Shown here piece after piece: positions 15,858 through 27,000 of a stretch of DNA of 29,032 nucleotides (position 1 is the first letter of the stretch; every line of letters begins with the position of its first letter). The DNA lies in contig JASLXP010000925.1 in assembly GCA_030740295.1 (NCBI GenBank), forward strand, positions 1 to 29,032, given 5' to 3'. Both the position numbers and the translations under genes were made by a program. This stretch comes from Planctomycetota bacterium. GTDB taxonomy: Bacteria > Planctomycetota > PUPC01 > JACPCR01. Below the pieces are notes generated by a model. That model had not been told where the DNA came from. It saw only the letters and a list, made by a program, of their open reading frames with translations, and made no database searches.

Positions 15858-18800
15858 TTCCTTCTGTGGTTTCTGGCCTGTCTCCCCGCTCAATCATCGA
15901 ATCTCGTCGAACGTACCGCCGTTCTTGGACCCTTTGAATTCCCTGCCCCGGCTGCCGCCTTTCCTTTACATCATTCAAATCTCTCTGCTACGCGCATCCA
16001 GGGCGATGCCTTGCGCGGCAAATACTATCTGAAGGTGATCCTCAATTTCACCAAACAGAATCGCGAGACCTACCGGCTCAACATCCCTCGAAACTTCAAA
16101 CGTGACCCTCTTCGATTGGCGATCCATGCCCGGTGCGAAGCCGGCGTCACCATCGTTCCGATTGTGTCCTGGTATGAGAGCTATCGTCGGAGCGAAGCCC
16201 GGCTGAAGGCAACCGCGCCTCTCAACTCGGCCGACTGGAAGCGATACGAATTCGATCTTGCTGCCATCATTAAGTCCACGCGTTCCGAATATCGCCTCGA
16301 AGGATTCGAGTTCGTCGAGACCGAGGATGCTGCCGTTCACAAGAAGGACTCGGAAGCCCAGATACTCCTCGACGAGATTGAGTGGGTCAGTCTGCTGGAC
16401 AAGCGTCAGCCATGGGATGTCGAGCTGTTGACCGGACAGTTCGACGACGCTTTCACGAAAAATTCTGAAGAAGGGCTGACGCTCTACGCGAAAGTGGATT
16501 TCTTTGAAGATGAGATTCCGAAGAATCTGAGTCTTTTCTGGGAAATCAGGGACGCAGATTCTGCCCTGGCCGCGCAAGGCGAGATCGAGCTGAGACCCAC
16601 CACCGACCTTTACGCGATTCATCCAATTACATTCAAGCCCGGCAACTCCACTGGGCCTTACGTCGCCGCAGCACAGATCTACAAGGGGCAGAAGCCGAAG
16701 GTCGTGCAGTCTCTAATCCTTGAGGCATCCGACCCGAAATACACCTTCAAATTTGCGCTCCCGGAAGTCAGCAACGGAACGCAACTCGCCAGTGGCTTCA
16801 TCACCGACGCGGACGGCAAGCAAACCCTCAGGGCAGACTACAAATACAAGAGGATCAGTGGTGCGACCCGTGACCATTTCTCTCTGATCGTTCCATCGGA
16901 GACGACGATTCACAATGCTCGCCTGCGCCGTGTCGATCTCAATTTGAACATCATCGATCTTGACACAGGTTTTAATGACACTCGCGCCGCGCTGATCATC
17001 AGCGATGCGAACGGACAGCGTCTCGAGCTTCCCCAGATTTCGCTCATCGGATCGACCGGGCCACGGACCATCGGGTGGGACATTCCGGACTGGGAATCCA
17101 GCCTCGTCCGATTTCCACTGAAGATTGATGAGATTCGTTTCTGGGAGACTGGCAGGCGAAGCTGGGCGAACATGAACAGCGGTTGCCAGGGCGCGCTCTC
17201 TGTCAGAGATCTGCGTCTCACTTTCGATCGCTTTGTGCCTCTCCGATTCAGTGCGGTCAATGCACAGACTACGAAGACGCGGTTCAGCACGAATGAATCT
17301 CTTGACGGGGCAGCTTTCAGTTACGGTGCGACATCGAAAGAAGGCCACGACGACAGCCAGGCTTTTGAAATCTCCCTGAAGGATGCCCGGGGCAAGTTTG
17401 AGGTGCCTTTGAAAGAGCTGGCCCCCGGCAATCCACTCGCGCTATCATTTTATGCGAAGACGGATTTGCCAAAGGTGATCCTGCTCCCTTTCCTTGCACA
17501 CAAGGGGCATTGGTCGGTCGCCCGGCGGATTGCGCTGGCCAGTCAGACGCTGACAGCCGAGGAAGGATGGAAAAACCTGGAATGGCGAATTCCGTATTCG
17601 GGGAAGGGCATCAACGGCAAGAGCGCATGGTCACACGTTCTGGTGGGCCCGCTTCAGTTCAGCAAGCTTGAAGTCTCTGTGCCGGCAAAAGGCAGCGGAA
17701 CAGTGCTTATCGACGACTTGAGTTTTCGGACCCAACTGCCCATTCATCAACGGTTGGAGATTTCAGCCACACCCGTCCTGAAGGCGGACGGCAACTCCAA
17801 TCGCCTTGTCGTCGATGCACAGGTCAGAAACGTCGGGCTTCAGCCGATCGCCTCTTCCCTGCGATACAAGATCTCAGATGCAGACGAAAACATCCTGCTG
17901 GACAGCAAAGCCGAGCTGAAACTCGCCGCATGCCAGGCCGTTCCGCTTGATCTGGGCAGCGTTGATTTCGCAGGCGGCGGGGGGCCATTCCGATTCATCA
18001 CCCAAAGTCTCAACCTGGAAAAGGGATTCAAGGATGAGAGAACGTTATTCATTCCTAATGCGAAGGTGACGGTCCTTGATTTCGATCGAGAGTTGTATCC
18101 CACGTCATCCCATCAGACGACAGCCGCTGCAAGAGCAGGAAATAAGGGCCTGGAGCTCAGCTACGCAGCCGGGCGTGTCCATCTCAAGATCGAAGGCATC
18201 CGCACCATCCTGCCTGGCCTGCCGATGAAACTTGGGATGTGGATTAAGGGCAGCCGGCACCGGCTCAGTCTGTTGATCTCCGGTCACGACCGCGGCCCGG
18301 ATTCGACGGGATTTTCCCTGACTCCGATCGTCATCGATTGGGAAGGATGGAAATACGTCGAGCTCGGTCTACCGAAGGGCATCTATCCCACAGAGATCGA
18401 CTCGACAACTGCAGCGATCGACTATCCGATCCTTTTCAAAATTTTCACACTAACCGGAAATGCAAAGGAAGCCGGCGTCATCTTTATTGATGAAGTATCC
18501 GTCATCACTCAGCTCCCACCGGCGAAGCTTGTCGACGCGGGGCTCGAATTCAAGCAGCCGTCAAGCCTGGTGGAAGTCGGCCAGGAACAGCGAGCGCAAG
18601 TTGAAAATCTTTCCACTGTCCGCCCGCTGAAGGGAACGCTGCATTACCAGTTGTTTCCGGCGGGGGTTGAAAAACAGAAGCCGGTTTACGAGTGCCAGCT
18701 CAACCTCAATCTGCCGCCTGCGAATCGGCAGATCCTGAATCTCGCTGCACCACAACAGCCTGCGCCTATATTCAATCGGGCCGGACCGCACGTGGCTCAT

Positions 18801-21044
18801 TGGCGGATTGTGGCCGAAGAGGGCAAGACAGTACTCGAGAAGAAGCAGGACTTTCTTGTTCTCAAACTCACATTGGAGGAATCAGAAAGTTTCAGCTCGA
18901 TCATCTCCAACGAGAATGAGCTTTACCGCTTCGGAAATACGAAGACCGATACGCTGGTTGTCGAATGGAACGATATTGAAAAGTATCCAGGCGAGATGAA
19001 CTTTGACCACTACGACCAGTTCATTCCCAGCATGACTGCGGCGTGCCCGGAATTTATCGGGCGCCTGGGTTACACCACGTTCTGGAATTCACCCCGAGGG
19101 ATCTTTTTTCAGGAGTACGGATTCTGGGAGGGAGATTCGTATCAGTATCCCATCGACCTGAAGGCCTGGTACAACTACGTCCACGAAACCGCGCGCCGGT
19201 ACCGCGGCAAGATCGATTACTGGGAGGTCTGGAACGAGCCGGCAAAAGCCGCGGAAGACATCGGCATCTCGCTGGCGAAATATCTGCGCCTGCTGCAGGT
19301 CGCGAACGCAGCGGTCCGGCAGGCCAACCCGGACGCCACCATTCTGATCGGCAGCCTCGCCTCGGGTGGGATGAAGAGCTATCTCAACAAGTTCCTCAAG
19401 CAAGGCGCGGGCAAGTGGGTGGACGTCATCGGCCTGCATCCAGTCGACGGCATGCTGGGGCCTGAGATTTCGTTCCTGCCAGAACGCGTGAAGGATGTAG
19501 TCCAACGCGTGAAAGTGGCCGATCCCCGAGTCAAAGTGTGGGTGACTTCCCTCGTCTGGCCGTCTTCTTTCGGCGACATGGTCGGCGGCATTCCCGAGCA
19601 CCTGCAGGCCGAATACATGGCAAGAGCGAAGGTCCTCTGCCTTGCCGCGGGTGCGAAAAAGGTGCTCGATCACAGACAGGGCATCGACCCACTTCGAAAA
19701 TCATCGGCCACTCTTTACCGCGTGCGGCCGCGCAAAATCATTCCGAGTCCCAACCCCCTGCCTGCATATCCCAACTGGTTTCTTAAGCCTTCGTTTCTGA
19801 GTGTCAAAGTTGCAAATCAGATGCTGTCGAACGCGGTTCACATGCACGAGATCATTCTTCCCGATCGCGCACTACACCTGAGCCGCTGTCACCTATTTGC
19901 AGCGGGGGACAAGGAACTCTTGCTGGCTCTATGGCGGAGGCGAGGACGATGCACGCTCAAGCTGCCCGACGGCATCGAACTGCTTCGAGGCTTTGACACC
20001 TATGGGAATCCATTGAAAGCCGGCAACCGCACGATCTCAATCACATCCGGCCCGGCATGGCTCTTCTTCAAAAGAGCGAACGCGTCGGACTTGATTCAGA
20101 GGCTGCCCTTCGCAGAGATGAAATGGAAGGATCATCCTGAATCAGAGTGGAAGCAGCGTCTGCTGGATTACATAGAACAGATCCCGGGCTCATTGAATTC
20201 GCATCAACATGCAGTGAGTGGGAAGAGCGAGGCGGCTATTGCCAGTGGTCTGTTTCGGCCCAGCATCCCGCTCCGTGTGCCCTCTGCAAAGATCAGCGGC
20301 AGCGAGTCTTTCACTGTCGATCTCTCGTCGCTGGCGAAGGATGACCTGCTCATTGTTCGCCGTGTCGACCTGAGTCTGCCCGGTCAGAAAGTAAGAGTAA
20401 GAATCGGAGGCGCCGAGGTGGCGGCTTATGACCTCACTTCAATCGATCGATTTCAGGAGCGCAGCGGGAAGAGGTTTTCTGATATCACTCTCCTGGTTCT
20501 GAATTCGCTTGCCTTAAATTCGCTTGCCTCAGATCCGGAGCTGGCCAGGATGGGGAAGGCGAAAATTGAATTCACTGCTGATGGCGAATCGCAGTTTTCA
20601 TCCATGAGCACCCGATTCTTCGCAAAGAAGAGCGGGCCTCTTTACTTGAGTGATATCGACTACGTGGCCGCGCAACAGAGCCAGTCGATTTTGCGTTTTG
20701 ATGAGAACGTGATAGGCCAGCCAATCAAGATGCAGAACAAGGCATTTGCCAAGGCCCTTGGCACGCACGCCAAATCGCAGGTGGTCTATTACGCCGGTGG
20801 CCAGTTCAAGAGATTCAAAGTCCACCCGGGTCTGGACCAGAGCGTCGAGGATGGCACCGTGAAGTTTCTAGTGCTCGCCGACGGCAGACCGATATACGAA
20901 TCCAAAACTGTCACGCCGTATTCGAAAACAGAGCCATTGGATCTCGACATCACTGGCTGCAAAGTGCTCGAATTACGCGTCGGCAGCAGCGGTGACGGCA
21001 TCAACGGCGACTGGGCCATCTGGGGGAATGCACGTGTTGAGTAA
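15804..21044 (+). CDS. Giant secreted protein: CBM-like modules, clan GH-A-like domain lacking its nucleophile, NPCBM
   Basis: The predicted product has 1746 residues. The frame is open upstream to 14904, but that part only reads the transposase out of frame and the repeats, so I start at ATG 15804; TTG 15837 is also possible. A signal peptide follows (FLPIFLLWFLACLPAQSS). Jelly-roll, carbohydrate-binding-like segments lie at about 25-200, 380-500, 500-650 and 760-905, several ending in VLIDDLSF or IFIDEVSV. A TIM-barrel glycoside-hydrolase-like domain lies at about 1045-1300 with YWEVWNEP, whose E1145 would be the acid/base. Where the nucleophile Glu is expected the sequence is KVWVTSLVW, with S1249. 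An NPCBM domain ends the protein at about 1612-1746 (LYLSDIDYV, LGTHAKSQVVYY, LVLADGRPIYES). It probably binds a surface glycan rather than cleaving it. The GTG start favoured for the next gene overlaps its end by 11 nt. Confidence 0.85.
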   Translation: MRPHAAITPTGLRPFLPIFLLWFLACLPAQSSNLVERTAVLGPFEFPAPAAAFPLHHSNLSATRIQGDALRGKYYLKVILNFTKQNRETYRLNIPRNFKRDPLRLAIHARCEAGVTIVPIVSWYESYRRSEARLKATAPLNSADWKRYEFDLAAIIKSTRSEYRLEGFEFVETEDAAVHKKDSEAQILLDEIEWVSLLDKRQPWDVELLTGQFDDAFTKNSEEGLTLYAKVDFFEDEIPKNLSLFWEIRDADSALAAQGEIELRPTTDLYAIHPITFKPGNSTGPYVAAAQIYKGQKPKVVQSLILEASDPKYTFKFALPEVSNGTQLASGFITDADGKQTLRADYKYKRISGATRDHFSLIVPSETTIHNARLRRVDLNLNIIDLDTGFNDTRAALIISDANGQRLELPQISLIGSTGPRTIGWDIPDWESSLVRFPLKIDEIRFWETGRRSWANMNSGCQGALSVRDLRLTFDRFVPLRFSAVNAQTTKTRFSTNESLDGAAFSYGATSKEGHDDSQAFEISLKDARGKFEVPLKELAPGNPLALSFYAKTDLPKVILLPFLAHKGHWSVARRIALASQTLTAEEGWKNLEWRIPYSGKGINGKSAWSHVLVGPLQFSKLEVSVPAKGSGTVLIDDLSFRTQLPIHQRLEISATPVLKADGNSNRLVVDAQVRNVGLQPIASSLRYKISDADENILLDSKAELKLAACQAVPLDLGSVDFAGGGGPFRFITQSLNLEKGFKDERTLFIPNAKVTVLDFDRELYPTSSHQTTAAARAGNKGLELSYAAGRVHLKIEGIRTILPGLPMKLGMWIKGSRHRLSLLISGHDRGPDSTGFSLTPIVIDWEGWKYVELGLPKGIYPTEIDSTTAAIDYPILFKIFTLTGNAKEAGVIFIDEVSVITQLPPAKLVDAGLEFKQPSSLVEVGQEQRAQVENLSTVRPLKGTLHYQLFPAGVEKQKPVYECQLNLNLPPANRQILNLAAPQQPAPIFNRAGPHVAHWRIVAEEGKTVLEKKQDFLVLKLTLEESESFSSIISNENELYRFGNTKTDTLVVEWNDIEKYPGEMNFDHYDQFIPSMTAACPEFIGRLGYTTFWNSPRGIFFQEYGFWEGDSYQYPIDLKAWYNYVHETARRYRGKIDYWEVWNEPAKAAEDIGISLAKYLRLLQVANAAVRQANPDATILIGSLASGGMKSYLNKFLKQGAGKWVDVIGLHPVDGMLGPEISFLPERVKDVVQRVKVADPRVKVWVTSLVWPSSFGDMVGGIPEHLQAEYMARAKVLCLAAGAKKVLDHRQGIDPLRKSSATLYRVRPRKIIPSPNPLPAYPNWFLKPSFLSVKVANQMLSNAVHMHEIILPDRALHLSRCHLFAAGDKELLLALWRRRGRCTLKLPDGIELLRGFDTYGNPLKAGNRTISITSGPAWLFFKRANASDLIQRLPFAEMKWKDHPESEWKQRLLDYIEQIPGSLNSHQHAVSGKSEAAIASGLFRPSIPLRVPSAKISGSESFTVDLSSLAKDDLLIVRRVDLSLPGQKVRVRIGGAEVAAYDLTSIDRFQERSGKRFSDITLLVLNSLALNSLASDPELARMGKAKIEFTADGESQFSSMSTRFFAKKSGPLYLSDIDYVAAQQSQSILRFDENVIGQPIKMQNKAFAKALGTHAKSQVVYYAGGQFKRFKVHPGLDQSVEDGTVKFLVLADGRPIYESKTVTPYSKTEPLDLDITGCKVLELRVGSSGDGINGDWAIWGNARVE

Positions 21045-24000
21045 AGAACTCTCAAAGAAATCTCCTGGGCACGCCGGCGTCCCGCCGGCATCTGCGACCG
21101 AAGGTAGCCACCGGGAAGCCAGCGAGACGCTGGCGTGCCTAGCGTTCACAAAATGGTTCGGCGCAATCTGCGTGGCTCTGCTCTCCTCCATCCATGCCGC
21201 GCCTTTTACTATTCAACTCACCAAATCCGATCACCCCGGCGAACTCGTCCACATCCCGGACAAACAAACCGCCAAATGGCGGAAGGCTGAGGAGAAAGAA
21301 ACCGGCTTTCCGCCCGCGCCAATCAGCGCATTTGATGAACAGATGCGCTTACGGCCCGGCAAACGCGTGGTCACCTGGCTCAAACATTTCAGCGTCGATG
21401 ACAAGCGGATCTTTCAGAAACGCTACAAGGGAAGATTCCTCTTCCGCGAAGCTTCCGCCGAAATCGACCTGGCCGACGGACCCCACGTTCTCAATCCGGG
21501 CGGACACGTCATCGAGGTCAACGGCAACCGGGCCACGAGCAACGATCCCGATGTGAAGATCAAAGAGACCGTCATCGCCCTCACATGTTATCCGGTCATG
21601 TTTGCCGGCCTGAATATGTCTGTCGAACCGGACGAGCCGTTAGTCGAGCGGATGACATCTCTGCCGGACAAACTTTTCAATGTTGAGGCGTTTTCAAAGA
21701 AAGAAGCCCCGGAAGAAGGGGAAGAGCCGCTTTCGCCGTGGGACGACCTTCTCGAGATCCACACCAGTTTCCAGCCGCTCATCGTTTACCTGCCGGCCAA
21801 TACTCAGCAGCGCGCCTATCGTGTTCTGCCTTCCAAAACAGAGTTCCTCTTGCGCGAGGGAAAGGTCGAGCTTCATCGCAAAGGCCAGTCGTCTGCAAAC
21901 GATGTCTACGCCACCGGAGCGGCTGTCTGGATTCCCCGGTACACGTCGAAGGCGGTCATTCGAAGTAAGACGAGGCAACCTTTGTTCGCGTCGTTAAACG
22001 GCGTCTTTTCAAAGAAGACTTCTGTGGCCGCGGTGCCCGCCGATACATTCGAGGAACGCATTTTCTACCACCAGTTCTTCGAGCCTCGATCCCGCGAGTT
22101 CAATGCCGGGCTTCCTGGGAAAAAGCCCGCGCCCGGTATCGAGGTGACCTGCGATCCCTCGGAATATCCGCATCGTTTTCTCGTTGCAGATAACCGTCAT
22201 CCAGATTTCGACGACGCGCGCTTATTAGTCGTTGGGCTCAAGAAAAACATCTGCCAGATCGGCGACAGCATCCAGGCCCGTATCGATTTCCGAGACTCCA
22301 TTAAAGGGGGCACACTTGCCGGGGACGGTGTCGGCGCATTCATTCGGAAAAGGAGAGCGTCGTCCGGCTCTACGCACGAAAAGTGGTCGAAGGTCAAAGT
22401 CGAAGCCGGGGACGTAAGAAGTCCTTACCGGATTCATTTCCAGGACGGCACGAGTGGGCTGTTTGAATTGCGCCTCGTTGTCGATGCTTCTGGCAAGGTA
22501 TCGCCTGAATCCGATCTGCATGCAGACTTCAACATCGCACTCGAGAAGAAGAACGAATCGGCCACTTCACTTTCGCTGTTCACTCATTACAACCGCCGTT
22601 CGTTTTATGAGGATGAGGGCTTTGAACTGATCGGCGTGCTCAGCAACAGCAAGCCGCTGAGTGGCGAATTGATTGTGCGGCTTCGGGATCTGAAACGTCG
22701 TAACTCCAATCCTGAAAAACCAGAGGAAGAGCCCACGGGGTTCGAAATCGCCCGCCGCACCTTCGATTCCCTCGCTCCCGGCCAACACACGCTGCACTGG
22801 CTCGTTGTGCCGCAGACGACCATCTACCTCCGGCCTGGAGATTACGAGCTCTCGGGCCAGCTCGAAGGCAGTCAGATTTTCGGCGGCCGCATTCGCCTGG
22901 TCAGCCGCAAGAAACGAAGCTCGATGGTTATTGCGTTGCAGCCCTCGTGGGAAGGGAGTGTCAGTGGCAGCTTCCACGACCAGACGGGCCTCGACCATGT
23001 TTTCGACAACCTGAAAGAGATGAGCATCAACCAGCTCATCGAGACCCCGCCTCGCAAGCCGGCCGGCAGCATCGTCCCGATTCAGGAACGCACATTCACC
23101 GGCACAAGACCTGGCCTGCCTGCCTGGGACTTCCTCTATGAGCCGACTCTCTTTCAGAGTGTCCTCGACCGCACGCTTGGCGAAGGTATGGACATGTGGC
23201 TCTGGCGTCACAGGCTCGTCGAAAACCTCCGCTGGGGGCCGTTCGAAGATCTCGATGTCGACCGGGGCGTGGTTCAGTTCTTCGGAAATCTCGCCCGCGA
23301 TCTGCCGCACATTCAGGGCATGGATCTTGGATGGTGGGAAGCCGTCGAATACATCGACATGGGCGCGCGTGTCGGCTCTTACCCCGAGCAGCAGAAGCAG
23401 AGGGAAGAGATCATGCTGCCGAAGATCTTCAAAGAAAAATACGGGATGGAGTATCCGACGGCTGCGGAACTCGCTGACTATACCGAGTCTCTTGAAGACA
23501 AGAACAACATCTTCGAGCGCCGCCGCCTCCTGCAGGAGCTTCGCTGCAGCCTGATGCCGGAGACATTCGCTCAGTATGAAGAGGCGCTCCACCGCGTCCG
23601 GCCTGGACTGCAGACCACGCACACGGAACAGGAGGTCATGATTGCCGCGCCCGGAGCGGCCTTCGTGCCGGAGGTAGCGTACGCCAAAGTCGGGATGAGC
23701 CGCTGGCAGAGCACACACGAAAACGGAACACGGCCGCTGTGCACGGCGGTGATGAGTGCTTTCGGCAAATTCAGTGATGAGGCCCGCGTCTCCACCATTT
23801 ACAGCATGCAGCACTTCCACATCCCCCGCATTCGCCGGACCCATTTCCGGCTGTGGCAGCGGATGCTGATGTCCCTGGCTTGCGGGGCCGACGAAGTGGG
23901 CTACCAGTGGGCGGACGTCTATCTGCCCGTGCGGCGTCGTGACGAGGTGACGAAGCAAGGCTTTACCACGCACAGCCACCTGCTTGAGCGTATTGCGGTC

Positions 24001-27000
24001 AGCTCTGTGAACCGGGCCATGGAGATGTATTCGGGGGTCTTCAAGCACGCCCGCCGTGAACGCGAAATCGCCATCCTGCACTCCATCACGCAGCTCGGTT
24101 TCGAGCACGTTTACTTCGGCGCGGAATGGCACAACAACGATCCTTATTACCGCTACCTGACCACGCCGTTCCACCGCGGGGGGCACATGCTGCGTGTCGA
24201 AAGCGCGTTCTCCGGTTTCCTCTGGTCGCATATGCCCGCGGACATCATCGGCGAAGGGGGCATCCTTTCCGGCCGGCTCGACCGTTACAAAGGGTTGGCC
24301 ATGACCGGCATCGAATTGCCGAAGCTTCCGGCAAACCTGATGGCCAAAATCAGCGGTTTCATCAAGAAGGGCGGGGTCGTGATGATGGACAGCAAATGCC
24401 GCGTCGAGATCCCCGGCGCGGTGAAGCTGGATTTTCCTTTCGATTTCATCCGTGCCGGCTGGTCAAATCGACACGAATACCGCGGCATGCAGCACGAGTA
24501 CGACAAAGTGAAGGAACGCTTGAACAAAGTGCTCGATGCCCGCTTCAAGCACACCGTCCGGGGCGATTCAGATCGCGTGCTGTTGTCCAGCGCGAAGTGG
24601 GGGGACAGCCGATTTGTCACTGCTGCCGGTGATCGGATTCTCAAGGACACGGCATTCCAGGGCGCGTACGCGCGTGAGCCGATTCGAACGACCATTCATG
24701 TCGCGGGCGAGGCCGAGGTGGTTTACGACCTGTTCGAACTGAAGCGGCTCGACATTCAGAAAGACTCGGAGGGTGTCCTGTTTCCAGCGGACCTGACGAA
24801 GGTCGGCGCAAAACTTTTCGCGGTGCTTCCTGCTGCCATCGCACCGCCTGCGATGCAGGTGAACAGCACTGTGAACACAGGCGAAGAGGCTTCGGTAGCA
24901 GTGAGCATCAAGGATACGAAGAGCCAGCCTGTCAATGTCCTTGTGCCGATTGAGATTCGGCTGGTCGATCCACAAGGAGAAATCCGTCACCAGTGCTTTA
25001 GAGCAGTGCAGGGAACGGAGAAGTTCGAAGAGGATTTCAAGATTGCCTCAAACGATCCTGCAGGCGATTGGAAAGTGACGGTGAGCGAATTGTTCGAAGG
25101 ACGAACGGTGGAGGCCACGTTCAAGGTGGTGCGGCAGGCAATAAAACCAGACAGCACGCACATCCAGCCGGACGTGGTTGTCTATGGCGCAGACGAGGTC
25201 AGAAAGTTCGCAGAGGGAAAGCAGAAGGTCTGGATTCCGTATGAAAAAGGTGTCGTCGCGAAGGATGGTGAGAAAAACGCTTCGGAAGCTCTTGCCAGAC
25301 AGGTCCAATCCATCAGCAGGAAGCTCGGCCTTAAGGAAGAGCTTCGCCCGGTCTCAGACCTCGCGGTCATCCGGCGCAATTTGCCGCGGAAGACGACGAA
25401 CCGTTCCGAAAAACAGGTCGGCCCTCGGTACATTTTCAAAGGGCACTCTGTCATTCCAGACATCGGCGGGAGGCATCCGCTGGTTCGCTCGCTCGTGTCT
25501 TCCGGCATGCTCCCCGTTCGTCTGACAGGGAGTTTCCCCGGACGAGGGCGCGGTGCGTTAATCCACGTGGTCTCTCCCTTTTACTACGGTTTCGATACTG
25601 TCATCGTCAGCGGGGGAGACGCTGACGGCTTCAAGAAAGCTCTGATGGCTCTGGCCGAACCAGGGAAGCTGACTGAAATTGAACGTGGCACCAAGCCGCT
25701 CTTGACGAACTCGGAATCCTCTCCCGTCACTGCTTCGCTGATCAAGCCATCAACCCTGAACCTTCAGCCATCTTCTCCTGCCATTGTCACCGGCTTGAAC
25801 GGAATGCCTGTGATGCACCTGGAGGTGTCCCGAAACGGAAAGCAGATTCTTGTCGGGACTGAGAGTTTCTCAAAGAACGTCTTCATGCTGGACAGCGACG
25901 GAAAGATCCTGTGGTCGGGCAAGGGCGCAAAGAAGTGGCCCGGCAAAATGGTGCTGACCAAGAGCGGCGCCCTCATTTCTGATATGAGTGGAGGTCTGTA
26001 CGAATTGAATGGGGATGGCCAGACAGTCGGAAGATATGGTGAGATTGAATCCGCTGCGTTCTCAACCAGAAGCGACACTATCCTTGCTGCGGGGCCGAAC
26101 ATGACTGTCGCCGCGAAGGTGGATGGCACGATCCTCTGGCGAAAGGATTACTTCGCGCAGCGAACAGACTTTGGCGAGTTCAGGTCTGGCCACCCAAGGG
26201 ATGACCTGGTAGCAATCACGCCGGATGGCAGGTATGGGCTGATCTTTGACTGGGGAGTCATCGGCCAGGGAAAAAAACGGCAGATGTTTCGAAAGATGCG
26301 AGCGGTCGACATGCGGCGAGGCAATGTCCTCTCAGCTCATGAATTCGCACCGCACGAATCCATCTACGAAATCTACCGGCGTGCGAACAATTTTCAGGTT
26401 CGAGTTGCTCCGAATGGTGGACACGTTGTCATCGCTAATGCGACCGGCAAGGTCTTCATGTTCTCCATGCCCGATCCCCGACTGATGGGCTCGTTCACGG
26501 AACAGGGGCCTATCCTTACGAAACCGATCGACAAGATGCCCGGCTCTCCGGGTGTGAATCCAACCGCATGGCAGACTCGTGTGTCGTCTGAAATCTTCGA
26601 TATCAAACCGAGCGGCATCCATACACTGGTCGGGTTTTCAACGCGCAGGGCTGTGGTCCTCGATCGCAATGGCCAAGCGGTGCAAACCTTCCGCTATGGC
26701 GGCACGGTTTCGTCAGGTGCGTTCCTCGGTAACAGCACGCTTATCTATGCGGGCGGCCTTCTCCACTCATATGACCAGCAGGGGAAGAAAACCTGGGCAC
26801 TGTCGCTTCCCGTCATCTATGCGATGAAGGCAGCGCCCGATGGCAAATCCGTCTTGTGCGGCAGCACTGGCGGGTTCGTGTATCGGGTGGGCGCGAATGG
26901 AAAGGTGCAATGGAAGACCGACCTCCATCCTGCCAGCCACGGAAATGTGGATGAGCTATTTCAAAGTCTGGCATCGGCGCAGGAAAAAAATCTGGGTCCC

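Noticed and set aside
22567..24231. A 554-codon minus-strand open frame
   Set aside because: It lies fully opposite the giant gene, has no recognisable domains, and reads as the antisense of a GC-rich coding frame.
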